Of a stretch of 55,758 bases of DNA, positions 40,185 through 48,282 are shown in pieces. The notes beneath the pieces are model-generated. The model worked only from the letters and a program-made list of their open reading frames with translations, was not told the origin of the DNA and did no database searches. How positions within the stretch are numbered: position 1 is the first letter of the stretch; each line of letters starts with the position of its first letter. Both the position numbers and the translations under genes were made by a program. The DNA comes from Mycobacterium sp. GA-2829 (GTDB taxonomy: Bacteria > Actinomycetota > Actinomycetes > Mycobacteriales > Mycobacteriaceae), in NCBI RefSeq assembly GCF_001499965.1, contig NZ_LQIT01000039.1, positions 1 through 55,758 of the forward strand, in the 5' to 3' direction.

Positions 40185-41392
40185 TGGCCTTCGGGGACGG
40201 ACCCGACGACGCCGCGCTGGCGGCGGCGTGGGACGGGTTCTGCGACCGCTTGAAAGCGGCTGGGGCGCAGGTGTTCAAGGACCACAACGCGACGTCGGGT
40301 AGTCAGCGGGTGGATGCGCTGCGCTTCCTCACGCAGAACCTCGGGCAGGCGTTCGACCTGGCGCTGGAGACCGCCGACACCGGCTACCCGATCGTGCACG
40401 CCTTCTGCACACCGTTGCGCAAACTCGGCGGCGACAGCGCCGACTTCACGTATCACCAGGCGTGGATCGACGGCGCCCACACCTACCGGCTGTCCGGAAA
40501 CCGCGGCACCGCGCCGTTTTTCAACATCACCGTGCAGGGGCCGCGTCCCGAGGGGCCCGGGGTGCTGCACGAACCGTTCGGCGACGTCCCCGAGGCGAAC
40601 CTGCTTGGCCATCAGCTGACGACGGAGCCCGACGGCACGTTCGAGTGCTACGTCGGCGGACCGCGGCGTGGGCCGAACTGGCTGCCGACCACCCCCGGAT
40701 CCCGAAAGCTGTTCATCCGCCAGGGTTTCGACCGGTGGGACGAACGGCCCGCCGAGCTGCGGATCGAACGTATCGACATGACGTCGCCACGTCCGCTGCC
40801 GACCCCGGACGACATGGTGGCCGCGATCGCGTGGGCCGGCGACTTCGTCCACGGCGTGATGACCGACTGGCCGGAGTTCCCGTTCACCCACGGGGGTGTC
40901 GACGCCGCGCACCCCAATCGGTTCCCGGCCGTCGACGCCGCGGCGGGTGACGACAAGCGTGGCCGCGCGGCGGCGAACATGTACTGGGAGCTGGCCGCCG
41001 ACGAGGCGCTGATCATCGAGTTCGACGCGCACGAGGGGCTGTGGATGCTCACCAACATGGGGGTGTTCTTCAACAGCATGGATTACCTGTACCGCCCGGT
41101 GTCCTACACCCCGAGCCGGACGGTGACCGACGCCGACGGCACGAATCGCATCGTGCTCGCCCACGACGACCCCGGCTACCACAACTGGCTCGACACCCAG
41201 GGTTTCCGCCGCGGCAACGTCACCTACCGCCACATGCTGACCGGGGCACCCGCCGCACTGCGCACCCACATCGTCGCCCGGGCGGACCTCGCCGAGGCGC
41301 TCCCGCCGCACACCGCAACCGTGACCCCGCAGCAGCGCACCGAGGCGATGTGGGCGCGGTTCAACGGGGTCCGGTCCCGCCACCGCATGTGA
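40184..41392 (+). CDS. DUF1214-like protein
   Basis: A 402-aa protein without signal peptide or membrane segment. The C-terminal stretch with FFNSMDYLYRPVSYTPSRTV and LAHDDPGYHNWLDTQGFRRG resembles the DUF1214 family; the N-terminal half (residues 1-150) has NITVQGPRP and YVGGPRRGPNW segments that I cannot place further. It is last in the LLM-sulfotransferase-isomerase operon, overlapping the previous stop by one base. Convergent gatB ends 4 nt away. Activity unknown. Confidence 0.72.
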   Translation: MAFGDGPDDAALAAAWDGFCDRLKAAGAQVFKDHNATSGSQRVDALRFLTQNLGQAFDLALETADTGYPIVHAFCTPLRKLGGDSADFTYHQAWIDGAHTYRLSGNRGTAPFFNITVQGPRPEGPGVLHEPFGDVPEANLLGHQLTTEPDGTFECYVGGPRRGPNWLPTTPGSRKLFIRQGFDRWDERPAELRIERIDMTSPRPLPTPDDMVAAIAWAGDFVHGVMTDWPEFPFTHGGVDAAHPNRFPAVDAAAGDDKRGRAAANMYWELAADEALIIEFDAHEGLWMLTNMGVFFNSMDYLYRPVSYTPSRTVTDADGTNRIVLAHDDPGYHNWLDTQGFRRGNVTYRHMLTGAPAALRTHIVARADLAEALPPHTATVTPQQRTEAMWARFNGVRSRHRM

Positions 41393-41396
41393 GCGG

Positions 41397-42902
41397 TCAG
41401 CTGCAGGCGGCGAGAACCAGCTCACGTACGCGCGCCGCGTCGGCCTGCCCCTTGGTGGCTTTCATCACTGCACCGACGATCGCGCCCGCAGCAGCCACCT
41501 TGCCGCCGCGGATCTTCTCCACGATCCCCGGGTTGGCGGCCAGTGCCTCGTCGACGGCGGCCTGCAGCGCCGAATCGTCGCGCACCACCTCGAGTCCGCG
41601 GTCGGCCATCACCTTCTCGGGTTCGCCCTCACCGGCGAGCACACCCTCGACGACCTGGCGCGCCAGCTTGTTCGACAGCTTGCCGTCGTCGACCAGTTTG
41701 ACGACCGCGGCCACCTGGGCCGGGGTGATCGGCAAATCGGACACCGCCACTCCCGCTTCATTGGCCTTCTGCACCAGGAAGTTCCCCCACCAGGCGCGCG
41801 CGGCCTCACTGGACGCCCCGTGCTCGACGGTCGCGGCGACGAGTTCGATCGCGCCGTTGTTGACCAGATCGCGCATCACCTCGTCGGAGATACCCCACTC
41901 CTGCTGAATCCGCTTGCGCGTCAACCACGGAAGCTCCGGCAGGGTGCCGCGCAGCCGCTCGACGAGGTCGGCGTCGGGCGCGACCGGTTCGAGGTCGGGT
42001 TCGGGGAAGTAGCGGTAGTCCTCCGCGGTCTCCTTGCTGCGGCCGGGTGAGGTGTACCCGTCCTCGTGGAAGTGGCGGGTCTCCTGGTGCACCGTGCCGC
42101 CAGAGGTCAGCACCGCGGCCTGGCGGCGCATCTCGTAGCGCACCGCCACCTCGACGCTCTTCAGCGAGTTCACGTTCTTGGTCTCGGTGCGGGTGCCGTA
42201 CTCGGCCTGGCCGATCGGTTTGAGCGACACGTTGGCGTCGCAGCGCATCGAGCCCTGGTCCATGCGGACGTCCGACACGTCGAGGCCCCGCAGCAGATCG
42301 CGCAGCGCGGTCACGTAGGCACGGGCGATCTCGGGCGCCCGCTCCCCCGCCCCCTCGATCGGCTTGGTGACGATCTCGATCAGCGGCACCCCGGCCCGGT
42401 TGAAGTCGGCCAGCGAGTTCGTCGCCCCGGCGATCCGGCCGGTGTCGCTGCCCAGGTGGGTGAGCTTGCCGGTGTCCTCCTCCATGTGCGCGCGCTCGAT
42501 GTCCACGCGCCAGGTGCTGCCGTCGTCGAGCGGTACGTCGAGGTAGCCGTTGAACGCGATCGGCTCGTCGTACTGGGAGATCTGGTAGTTCTTCGGCTGA
42601 TCGGGATAGAAGTAGTTCTTCCGCGCGAACCGGCACCATGACGCGATCTCGCAGTTCAGCGCCAACCCGATCCGGATCGCCGACTCCACCGCCTGCTGGT
42701 TGAGCACGGGCAGCGCACCCGGCAGCCCCAGGCACACCGGGCAGACCTGGGTGTTGGGCTCGGCGCCGAACGCGTTGGCGCAGCCGCAGAACATCTTGGT
42801 CGCCGTCGAGAGCTCGACGTGGACCTCCATACCCATCACCGGTTCGAAGCGGGCCACCACGTCGTCGTAGTCGAGCAGTTCAGCCGCCGATGTCACCGTC
42901 AT
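41397..42902 (-). CDS. gatB: Asp/Glu-tRNA amidotransferase subunit B
   Basis: GatB, 501 aa, is the tRNA-binding kinase subunit of GatCAB, which activates Glu on tRNA-Gln (and Asp on tRNA-Asn where needed) before transamidation. MGMEVHVELSTATKMFCGC, CPVCLGLPGALPVLN, KNYFYPDQPKNYQISQYD and the C-terminal YqeY-like tail are clear. ATG 42902 is 7 nt after TAAGAT, again leaderless. It is separated from gatA-gatC by pfkA, as in Rv3009c-Rv3012c. Confidence 0.97.
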   Translation of the reverse strand: MTVTSAAELLDYDDVVARFEPVMGMEVHVELSTATKMFCGCANAFGAEPNTQVCPVCLGLPGALPVLNQQAVESAIRIGLALNCEIASWCRFARKNYFYPDQPKNYQISQYDEPIAFNGYLDVPLDDGSTWRVDIERAHMEEDTGKLTHLGSDTGRIAGATNSLADFNRAGVPLIEIVTKPIEGAGERAPEIARAYVTALRDLLRGLDVSDVRMDQGSMRCDANVSLKPIGQAEYGTRTETKNVNSLKSVEVAVRYEMRRQAAVLTSGGTVHQETRHFHEDGYTSPGRSKETAEDYRYFPEPDLEPVAPDADLVERLRGTLPELPWLTRKRIQQEWGISDEVMRDLVNNGAIELVAATVEHGASSEAARAWWGNFLVQKANEAGVAVSDLPITPAQVAAVVKLVDDGKLSNKLARQVVEGVLAGEGEPEKVMADRGLEVVRDDSALQAAVDEALAANPGIVEKIRGGKVAAAGAIVGAVMKATKGQADAARVRELVLAACS

Positions 42903-42909
42903 GACCTCG

Positions 42910-42915
42910 ATCTTA
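42910..42915 (-). promoter_or_regulatory. -10 box for leaderless gatB
   Basis: Minus-strand TAAGAT, 7 nt, then ATG 42902. It is the closest match to TATAAT among the leaderless boxes here. Confidence 0.5.
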
Positions 42916-42953
42916 GTTGTGGTGTCCGGCGCGGCCCGAGGCCGCGTACCCGG

Positions 42954-43985
42954 TCAGCCGAAGAACTCGGCGGCGTCGTCGTAGCGCGACTGCGGCACCA
43001 GTTTGAGCTGGCGGGTCGCGTCGGCCAGCGACACCCGGCCGATCTCCTGACCCCGCAGCGACACCATCATCCCGAACTCGCCGGCGTGGGCGGCGTCGGC
43101 GGCGTTGACCCCGAAGCGCGTGGCCAACACCCGGTCGAACGGGGTGGGTGTGCCACCGCGCTGGACATGGCCGAGGACGGTCACCCGCACGTCGCGGTTG
43201 ACCCGTTTCTCGACCTCGATCGCCAGTTGCTGTGCCACCCCGGTGAACTTCTCGTGGCCGAACTCGTCCATCCCGCCCTGCCGGAGCTGCATGGTGCCCT
43301 CGGCGGGTTTGGCGCCCTCGGCCACCACGCAGATGAAATGCGAATCCCCGCGCACGAAGCGCTGTTTGACCAACCGGCAGACCTCTTCGACGTCGAAGGG
43401 CTGCTCGGGGATCAGCGTCATGTGCGCCCCGGACGCCAGACCCGCGTTCAGCGCGATCCAGCCGGCGTGGCGGCCCATCACCTCGACCAGCATGACGCGC
43501 TGATGCGATTCGGCGGTGGAGTGCAGCCGGTCGATCGCCTCGCTGGCCACCGTCAACGCGGTGTCGTGGCCGAAAGTGACGTCCGTGCAATCGATGTCGT
43601 TGTCGATCGTCTTCGGCACCCCCACGACGGGGACGTTCTCCTCGGACAACCAGTGCGCGGCGGTCAACGTGCCCTCACCGCCGATCGGGATCAGCACGTC
43701 GATCCCGTTGTCGTCGAGGGTCTGCTTGATCTGGTCGAGCCCGGCGCGCAGCTTCTCCGGATGCACGCGCGCGGTGCCGAGCATCGTGCCGCCCTTGGCG
43801 AGCAGACGGTCGTTGCGGTCGTCGTTGCGCAACTGGATCCGCCGGTTCTCGAGCAGTCCGCGCCACCCGTCCTGGAAGCCGACGACCGAGGAGCCGTAGC
43901 GCACATCGCAGGTGCGGACCACCGCCCTGATCACGGCGTTCAAGCCGGGACAGTCACCACCGCCGGTGAGAACTCCGATGCGCAT
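42954..43985 (-). CDS. pfkA: 6-phosphofructokinase (ATP-type)
   Basis: PfkA, 343 aa, phosphorylates fructose 6-phosphate in glycolysis. The N-terminal MRIGVLTGGGDCPGLNAVIR, IPIGGEGTLTAA and VPKTIDNDIDCTD are present. The Gly in GGEGT (Asp in pyrophosphate enzymes) indicates use of ATP, while the Lys in PKTIDND is typical of the actinobacterial group III. ATG 43985 precedes the first strand. It lies between gatA and gatB on the same strand. Confidence 0.95.
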   Translation of the reverse strand: MRIGVLTGGGDCPGLNAVIRAVVRTCDVRYGSSVVGFQDGWRGLLENRRIQLRNDDRNDRLLAKGGTMLGTARVHPEKLRAGLDQIKQTLDDNGIDVLIPIGGEGTLTAAHWLSEENVPVVGVPKTIDNDIDCTDVTFGHDTALTVASEAIDRLHSTAESHQRVMLVEVMGRHAGWIALNAGLASGAHMTLIPEQPFDVEEVCRLVKQRFVRGDSHFICVVAEGAKPAEGTMQLRQGGMDEFGHEKFTGVAQQLAIEVEKRVNRDVRVTVLGHVQRGGTPTPFDRVLATRFGVNAADAAHAGEFGMMVSLRGQEIGRVSLADATRQLKLVPQSRYDDAAEFFG

Positions 43986-44075
43986 AGCCCCTATTCTCCC
44001 TGTCCAGGCCGCCGAGCGCACGGTTGTTCACCGTTGCACCCGGTCGACGCGTACACCAACCGTGCGGTCGGCGCC

Positions 44076-45557
44076 CTAGATCGCGGTGGGCAACGGGCCG
44101 CGCGCGGCCTCGTAGGCCGCACCCACCCGGTAGAGCCGGTCGTCGGCCAGTGCGGGCGCCATGATCTGCAGACCCACGGGCAGGTTGTCGTCCGGCGACA
44201 GCCCGGACGGCACCGACATCCCGCAGTGCCCGGCCAGGTTCAGCGGCAGCGTGCACAGGTCGAACAGGTACATCGCCAGCGGATCGTCGACCTTCTCGCC
44301 GAGGCGGAACGCCGTGGACGGGGTGGCCGGGGTGACGAGGACGTCGACCTTCTCATAGGCCTTGTCGAGATCACCGGCGATGAGCGTGCGGACCTTCTGC
44401 GCCTGGTTGTAGTACGCGTCGTAGTACCCGGCCGACAGCGCGTACGTGCCGATCATGATGCGGCGCTTGACTTCTGGGCCGAAGCCGGCGGCGCGGGTCA
44501 GCGCCATCACCTCTTCGGCGCTGTGCGTGCCGTCGTCGCCGACGCGCAGACCGTAGCGCATCGCGTCGAAGCGCGCGAGGTTCGACGACACCTCCGACGG
44601 CAGGATCAGGTAGTAGGCGGCCAGCGAGTGGTCGAAGTTCGGGCAGTCCACCTCGACGACCTCGGCGCCCAGCGCGGTGAGCTGGTCGACCGCCGCGGTG
44701 AACGACGCCTGCACCCCCGGCTGGTACCCCTCGCCGCTGAGCTGTTTGACCACACCGACCCGCACCCCGCGCAGATCGCCGGTGGCGCCCTCGCGGGCGG
44801 CGGCCACCACGTCGGGCACCTCGGCCTCGACCGAGGTCGAGTCGCGCGGATCGTGGCCGGCGATCACCTGGTGCAGCAGCGCGGTGTCGAGCACGGTGCG
44901 GGCGCACGGGCCGCCCTGGTCCAGCGACGAGGCGCAGGCGATCAGCCCGTACCGCGACACCGTCCCGTAGGTGGGCTTCACCCCGACGGTGGAGGTCAGT
45001 GCCGCGGGCTGGCGGATCGAACCGCCGGTGTCGGTGCCGATGGCCAGCGGCGCCTGGAACGCCGCGAGCGCCGCCGCGCTGCCGCCGCCGGACCCGCCGG
45101 GGACGCGGTCGACGTCCCAGGGGTTGCGGGTCGGCCCGTAGGCGGAGTTCTCGGTGGAGCTGCCCATCGCGAACTCGTCCATGTTCGTTTTGCCGAGGAT
45201 GGGCAGGCCCGCGGCGCGCAGCCGCACGGTGACGGTGGCGTCGTACGGGGAGCGCCACCCCTCGAGGATCTTCGAACCGCACGTCGTCGGCATGTCGGTG
45301 GTGGTGAAAACGTCCTTGAGCGCGATCGGCACCCCGGCCAACGGCGACGGCAACCGCTCACCGGCGGCCACCGCGGAGTCCACCCGCGCCGCCGAGGCCA
45401 GCGCCTTGTTTCCCGCGACGTGCAGGAACGCGTGGTAGCGGTCGTCGGTGGCGGCGATCTGGTCCAGGCAGGCCTGGGTGAGCTCGGTGGCCGAGATCTC
45501 CTTCGCGGCGATGCGGCCTGCCAGCACGGCTGCGGTCTCGCGGATCAGTTCGGTCAT
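44076..45557 (-). CDS. gatA: Asp/Glu-tRNA amidotransferase subunit A
   Basis: GatA, 493 aa, is the amidase subunit that releases ammonia from glutamine for GatB. The Ser-cisSer-Lys triad regions are PIALKDVFTT (Lys), PGGSGGGSAAALA (cis-Ser) and GTDTGGSIRQPA (nucleophile Ser). ATG 45557 overlaps the gatC stop by 4 nt (ATGA), so the subunits are coupled. Length is normal. Confidence 0.97.
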   Translation of the reverse strand: MTELIRETAAVLAGRIAAKEISATELTQACLDQIAATDDRYHAFLHVAGNKALASAARVDSAVAAGERLPSPLAGVPIALKDVFTTTDMPTTCGSKILEGWRSPYDATVTVRLRAAGLPILGKTNMDEFAMGSSTENSAYGPTRNPWDVDRVPGGSGGGSAAALAAFQAPLAIGTDTGGSIRQPAALTSTVGVKPTYGTVSRYGLIACASSLDQGGPCARTVLDTALLHQVIAGHDPRDSTSVEAEVPDVVAAAREGATGDLRGVRVGVVKQLSGEGYQPGVQASFTAAVDQLTALGAEVVEVDCPNFDHSLAAYYLILPSEVSSNLARFDAMRYGLRVGDDGTHSAEEVMALTRAAGFGPEVKRRIMIGTYALSAGYYDAYYNQAQKVRTLIAGDLDKAYEKVDVLVTPATPSTAFRLGEKVDDPLAMYLFDLCTLPLNLAGHCGMSVPSGLSPDDNLPVGLQIMAPALADDRLYRVGAAYEAARGPLPTAI

Positions 45558-45853
45558 TCCGGCTCCCCCAGAATCCTCGGCACGGCGAAGCGGCCGTCGA
45601 CCGCATCCGGCGCGGCGTCGAGCGCCTCGGCCTGGGTCAGGCCGGGCACCACCACGTCGGGGCGGGTGACGTTGACGTCGGTGAGCGGGTTGCCGGTCGG
45701 CTTCACACCGGCGACGTCGACGGACTGGATCGCGCTGACATGGTCCAGGATGGCGTCCAACTGGCCGGCGAAGCTGTCGAGTTCGTCATCGCTCAGCGCC
45801 AGGCGGGCCAGTCGGGCCAGGTGGGCCACCTCGTCTCGGGAGATCTGGGACAC
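45554..45853 (-). CDS. gatC: Asp/Glu-tRNA amidotransferase subunit C
   Basis: GatC, 99 aa, is the small belt that holds GatA to GatB. ISRDEVAHLARLARLAL, FAGQLDAILDHVSAIQ and the C-terminal VPRILGE are typical. I chose GTG 45853, 8 nt after TAGGCT; GTG 45859 would add two residues but lies only 2 nt from that box. It is the first gene of gatC-gatA. Confidence 0.94.
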   Translation of the reverse strand: MSQISRDEVAHLARLARLALSDDELDSFAGQLDAILDHVSAIQSVDVAGVKPTGNPLTDVNVTRPDVVVPGLTQAEALDAAPDAVDGRFAVPRILGEPE

Positions 45854-45861
45854 GACCACGA

Positions 45862-45867
45862 AGCCTA
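45862..45867 (-). promoter_or_regulatory. -10 box for gatC-gatA
   Basis: Minus-strand TAGGCT, 8 nt before GTG 45853. It supports a leaderless start at 45853. Confidence 0.4.
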
Positions 45868-45933
45868 GTCGGGGGCCGCCGGCGGCGGTTTGGCGAGTCG
45901 CTTCAGTCCGCGGTCCGTGCCAAAGTGGTCGCC

Positions 45934-46593
45934 GTGCCTTCGTACCTGCTGCGCGTCCAGATCGAGGACCGGCCCGGCCGCCTCGGCTCTCTGGCGGTCG
46001 CGCTCGGCTCGGTCGGCGCCGACATCCTCTCGCTCGACGTGGTGGAACGACTCGCCGGATACGCGATCGACGATCTGGTGGTCGACCTACCCGCGGGCAC
46101 GATGCCCGACGCGGTGATCACCGCAGCCGAAAGCCTCAGCGGCGTCTACGTCGACACGATCCGCCCGCACACCGGCCTGCTCGAGGCGCACCGCGAACTG
46201 GAACTGATCGAACACGTCGCCGAGGCCAAGGGACGCTCGGAGAAACTGCAGACGCTGGTCGACGAGGCGCCGAGGGTGCTGCGCGTCGGCTGGTGCACGG
46301 TCGTCCACGTCGACGAGACCGGGGTGCACCGGGTTGTGGGCAGCCACGGCGCCCCGGAGACCCAGGCCGAGAGCGCGCCCTGGCTGCCGCTGGAGCAGGC
46401 CGCGGCACTGGATGCCACCGATGACTGGATGCCGCAGGTGTGGCGCGATATGGACACCACGGTGGCGGCGGCCCCGCTGGGCGACCCGAACACCGCCCTC
46501 GTGCTCGGACGGGCGGGCGGGCCCGCGTTCCGGCCCTCGGAGGTCGACCGGCTCGATTACCTCGCCAAGATCGTCGCGACGATCCTGCGCTGA
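45934..46593 (+). CDS. ACT-domain protein (Rv3013-like)
   Basis: A 219-aa protein with an N-terminal ACT domain (YLLRVQIEDRPGRLGSLAVAL, residues 3-75), a short helical linker and a C-terminal GAF-like region ending GGPAFRPSEVDRLDYLA. It may sense an amino acid or nucleotide; the function is unknown. GTG 45934 matches the MPSYLLRV start I recall for Rv3013; GTG 45925 would add three residues. It is divergent from gatC. Confidence 0.85.
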   Translation: MPSYLLRVQIEDRPGRLGSLAVALGSVGADILSLDVVERLAGYAIDDLVVDLPAGTMPDAVITAAESLSGVYVDTIRPHTGLLEAHRELELIEHVAEAKGRSEKLQTLVDEAPRVLRVGWCTVVHVDETGVHRVVGSHGAPETQAESAPWLPLEQAAALDATDDWMPQVWRDMDTTVAAAPLGDPNTALVLGRAGGPAFRPSEVDRLDYLAKIVATILR

Positions 46594-46599
46594 GCGCGT

Positions 46600-46854
46600 T
46601 CAGCCGCTGGCCGGCACCGGATAACGGTCGTTGACGTCGGCGTTGGAGTCCTTCCGCGCGCAGTGGGCGCAGCAGAAGATCGCGTCCTCGGTCTCGATGC
46701 CGTGGCCGAGGATCCGGCAGCCGCAGTGCGCGCACTCGGGCGCGATCTGCATCGCCGCGCACTCGATGCTGTCGAACGTCGCGCTGCGTCCGTCGGCCCA
46801 CGTCACGGTGAACGCCTTGTCGTAGTGGTTGCCGCAGGTGTCGCAGATCGCCAT
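46600..46854 (-). CDS. Small cysteine-rich zinc-ribbon-like protein
   Basis: An 84-aa protein with four Cys-x2-Cys pairs or near pairs: CDTCGNHY at the start, CAHCGC in the middle and CCAHCARK towards the end, plus His residues. This pattern suggests two treble-clef or ribbon zinc sites. No DNA-binding or enzymatic motif is recognised. GGGAGGAAG lies 5-6 nt before ATG 46854. It is convergent with the ACT-domain gene, ending 6 nt from its stop, and divergent from the hemerythrin gene. Confidence 0.78.
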   Translation of the reverse strand: MAICDTCGNHYDKAFTVTWADGRSATFDSIECAAMQIAPECAHCGCRILGHGIETEDAIFCCAHCARKDSNADVNDRYPVPASG

Positions 46855-46925
46855 GAACTTCCTCCCAAGTGTCGCCCTGATGTCGAAGTGACCCCTGGGG
46901 TTCCCGTGCGGCTGAGCGCCAAACC

Positions 46926-46951
46926 GTTTCGCCCATGTGCACCACGGGTAT
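46926..46951 (+). promoter_or_regulatory. SigF-type promoter of the hemerythrin gene
   Basis: GTTT (46926-46929), 16 nt, then GGGTAT (46946-46951), matching the mycobacterial SigF consensus GTTT-N15-17-GGGTA. It predicts a transcript start near 46958 and a leader of about 55 nt with CGGAGG before GTG 47015. Confidence 0.65.
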
Positions 46952-47014
46952 TGGATCGGCGGCGCCCAGCCCACCGCGCCGACCTTTTCCATACGACATG
47001 CGGAGGTTTTTCGC

Positions 47015-47578
47015 GTGGCTTCCAAGCCCATCAGCACCGGTCAGGACGTCGTCGACTACTTGAAGTCGCAGCACGAGACGATCCGGCAACTGTTCACCGA
47101 GACGCTCGACGCGGCCGACGCGGAGACCAAGCGGGAGAAGTTCACCCGTCTGCGGACCATGCTCGCCGTCCACGAGACGGCCGAGGAGATGATGGTGCAC
47201 CCCCGGGTGCGCCGCAAGATCGAGAGCGCCGGCGCCGTCGTCGACGCCCGCCTGGCCGAGGAGCACGACTCCAAGGTCGCCTTGAGCGAACTCGAGAAAC
47301 TCGACATCGACACCGCGGAGTTCAGCAAGGGGCTGATCCATCTGCAGGCCGCGGTCCTCGAGCACGCCGAAAAGGAAGAGGTCGAGGAGTTCCCGCTCCT
47401 GACCGAGCATCTCGACGCCGAGGAACTCCAACGCCTCGCGGTCGCGGTGCAGGTCGCCGAGCGGATCGCCCCGACGCACCCGCACGCCGGGGTGGAATCG
47501 GCCACGGCGAACTTCGCGCTCGGCCCCTTCGCCTCGCTGCTGGACCGCGCCCGCGACGCCCTGCGCGGCGCCGCGTGA
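47015..47578 (+). CDS. Hemerythrin-like (HHE) domain protein
   Basis: A 187-aa four-helix HHE protein. The iron-ligand segments LKSQHETIRQLF, VHETAEEMMVHP, LAEEHDSKVAL and VLEHAEKEEVEEF occur in order, giving His/Glu ligands for a di-iron site. Mycobacterial hemerythrin-like proteins influence peroxide or nitric oxide sensitivity, and one M. smegmatis member is reported to be SigF-controlled; the SigF-type site upstream agrees. GTG 47015 has CGGAGG 8-9 nt upstream. Confidence 0.9.
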   Translation: MASKPISTGQDVVDYLKSQHETIRQLFTETLDAADAETKREKFTRLRTMLAVHETAEEMMVHPRVRRKIESAGAVVDARLAEEHDSKVALSELEKLDIDTAEFSKGLIHLQAAVLEHAEKEEVEEFPLLTEHLDAEELQRLAVAVQVAERIAPTHPHAGVESATANFALGPFASLLDRARDALRGAA

Positions 47579-47616
47579 CCGCACCTTCCTGACCGACCCT
47601 CCGGGCGGCGGCTGTT

Positions 47617-47634
47617 ACGGTCGATCGAGACCGT
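47617..47634. promoter_or_regulatory. Inverted repeat over a -10-like box before the DUF4178 operon
   Basis: ACGGTC (47617-47622) and GACCGT (47629-47634) with a 6-nt centre overlap TACGGT (47616-47621), a TANNNT box. It could be a repressor site on the promoter of the five-gene operon. Confidence 0.4.
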
Positions 47635-47661
47635 TTCCTGGCCGCCGTCTGGAAGGTTCCT

Positions 47662-48273
47662 GTGGGCACGCTGCTGATCATCCTGGCCATCGCGCTGTTC
47701 GCGGGCGCCGTCATCGCGCTGGTACTCGCATTCCAGCGGTCGAAGAAGACCTCCAAACCGCAACCCCAACGCTCCGACCCGCTGAAGTTCGCGACACCCC
47801 AGGAGTTCGGGCCGCGCCAACTCGGGCCGGGCGCCATCGTCAGCCACGGTGGCGTGGACTACGTGGTGCGGGGGTCGGTGACGCTGCGCCAAGGCCCCTT
47901 CGTGTGGTGGGAGCATCTGCTCGAGGGCGGTGCCGAACCGATCTGGTTCAGCGTGGAAGAAGACGAGGGCCGCCTCGAACTGGCGATGTGGACCCGCCGA
48001 CCCGACCTCCAGCTCCAGCCCGACACCCCGCACGTCGTAGACGGCGTCGGGTACGTCATCACCGAACGCGGACGTGCCTCCTACACCACCGAGGGCACCA
48101 CCGGTCTGCCGCCGGGCGGCGACATGGAGTTCGTCGACTACGCCAACAACGCCGGCGACACGTTCCTCGGCTTCGAGCGCTGGGCGCCGGAGATGCCGTG
48201 GGAGGTCTCGATCGGCCGGACCGTTCGCGCGGGTGAACTCACCGTCTATCCGGCACCCCCGCCGGGCTCGTAG
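47662..48273 (+). CDS. DUF4178 membrane-anchored protein
   Basis: A 203-aa protein with one N-terminal membrane helix (about residues 3-24) followed by a basic stretch and a DUF4178 domain (LGPGAIVSHGGVDYVVRGSV ... WWEHLLEGG). DUF4178 genes commonly occur with SpeE-like and DUF350 genes. It is the first gene of a five-gene operon that matches Rv2597-Rv2601. GTG 47662 follows GGAAGG. Function unknown. Confidence 0.85.
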   Translation: MGTLLIILAIALFAGAVIALVLAFQRSKKTSKPQPQRSDPLKFATPQEFGPRQLGPGAIVSHGGVDYVVRGSVTLRQGPFVWWEHLLEGGAEPIWFSVEEDEGRLELAMWTRRPDLQLQPDTPHVVDGVGYVITERGRASYTTEGTTGLPPGGDMEFVDYANNAGDTFLGFERWAPEMPWEVSIGRTVRAGELTVYPAPPPGS

Positions 48274-48282
48274 GACACCGCG

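Noticed and set aside
31922..41392. Recently acquired genomic island
   Set aside because: Codon use and GC look like those of the flanks, and no mobility gene or border repeat was found. An old insertion or differential loss fits better.
42954..43985. Pyrophosphate-dependent phosphofructokinase
   Set aside because: PKTIDND suggested it, but GGEGT keeps the Gly of ATP-dependent enzymes.
42819..46424. Open frame of 1201 codons on the plus strand opposite pfkA, gatA and gatC
   Set aside because: All three opposing genes are well-conserved families. The antisense translation has no recognisable domain.
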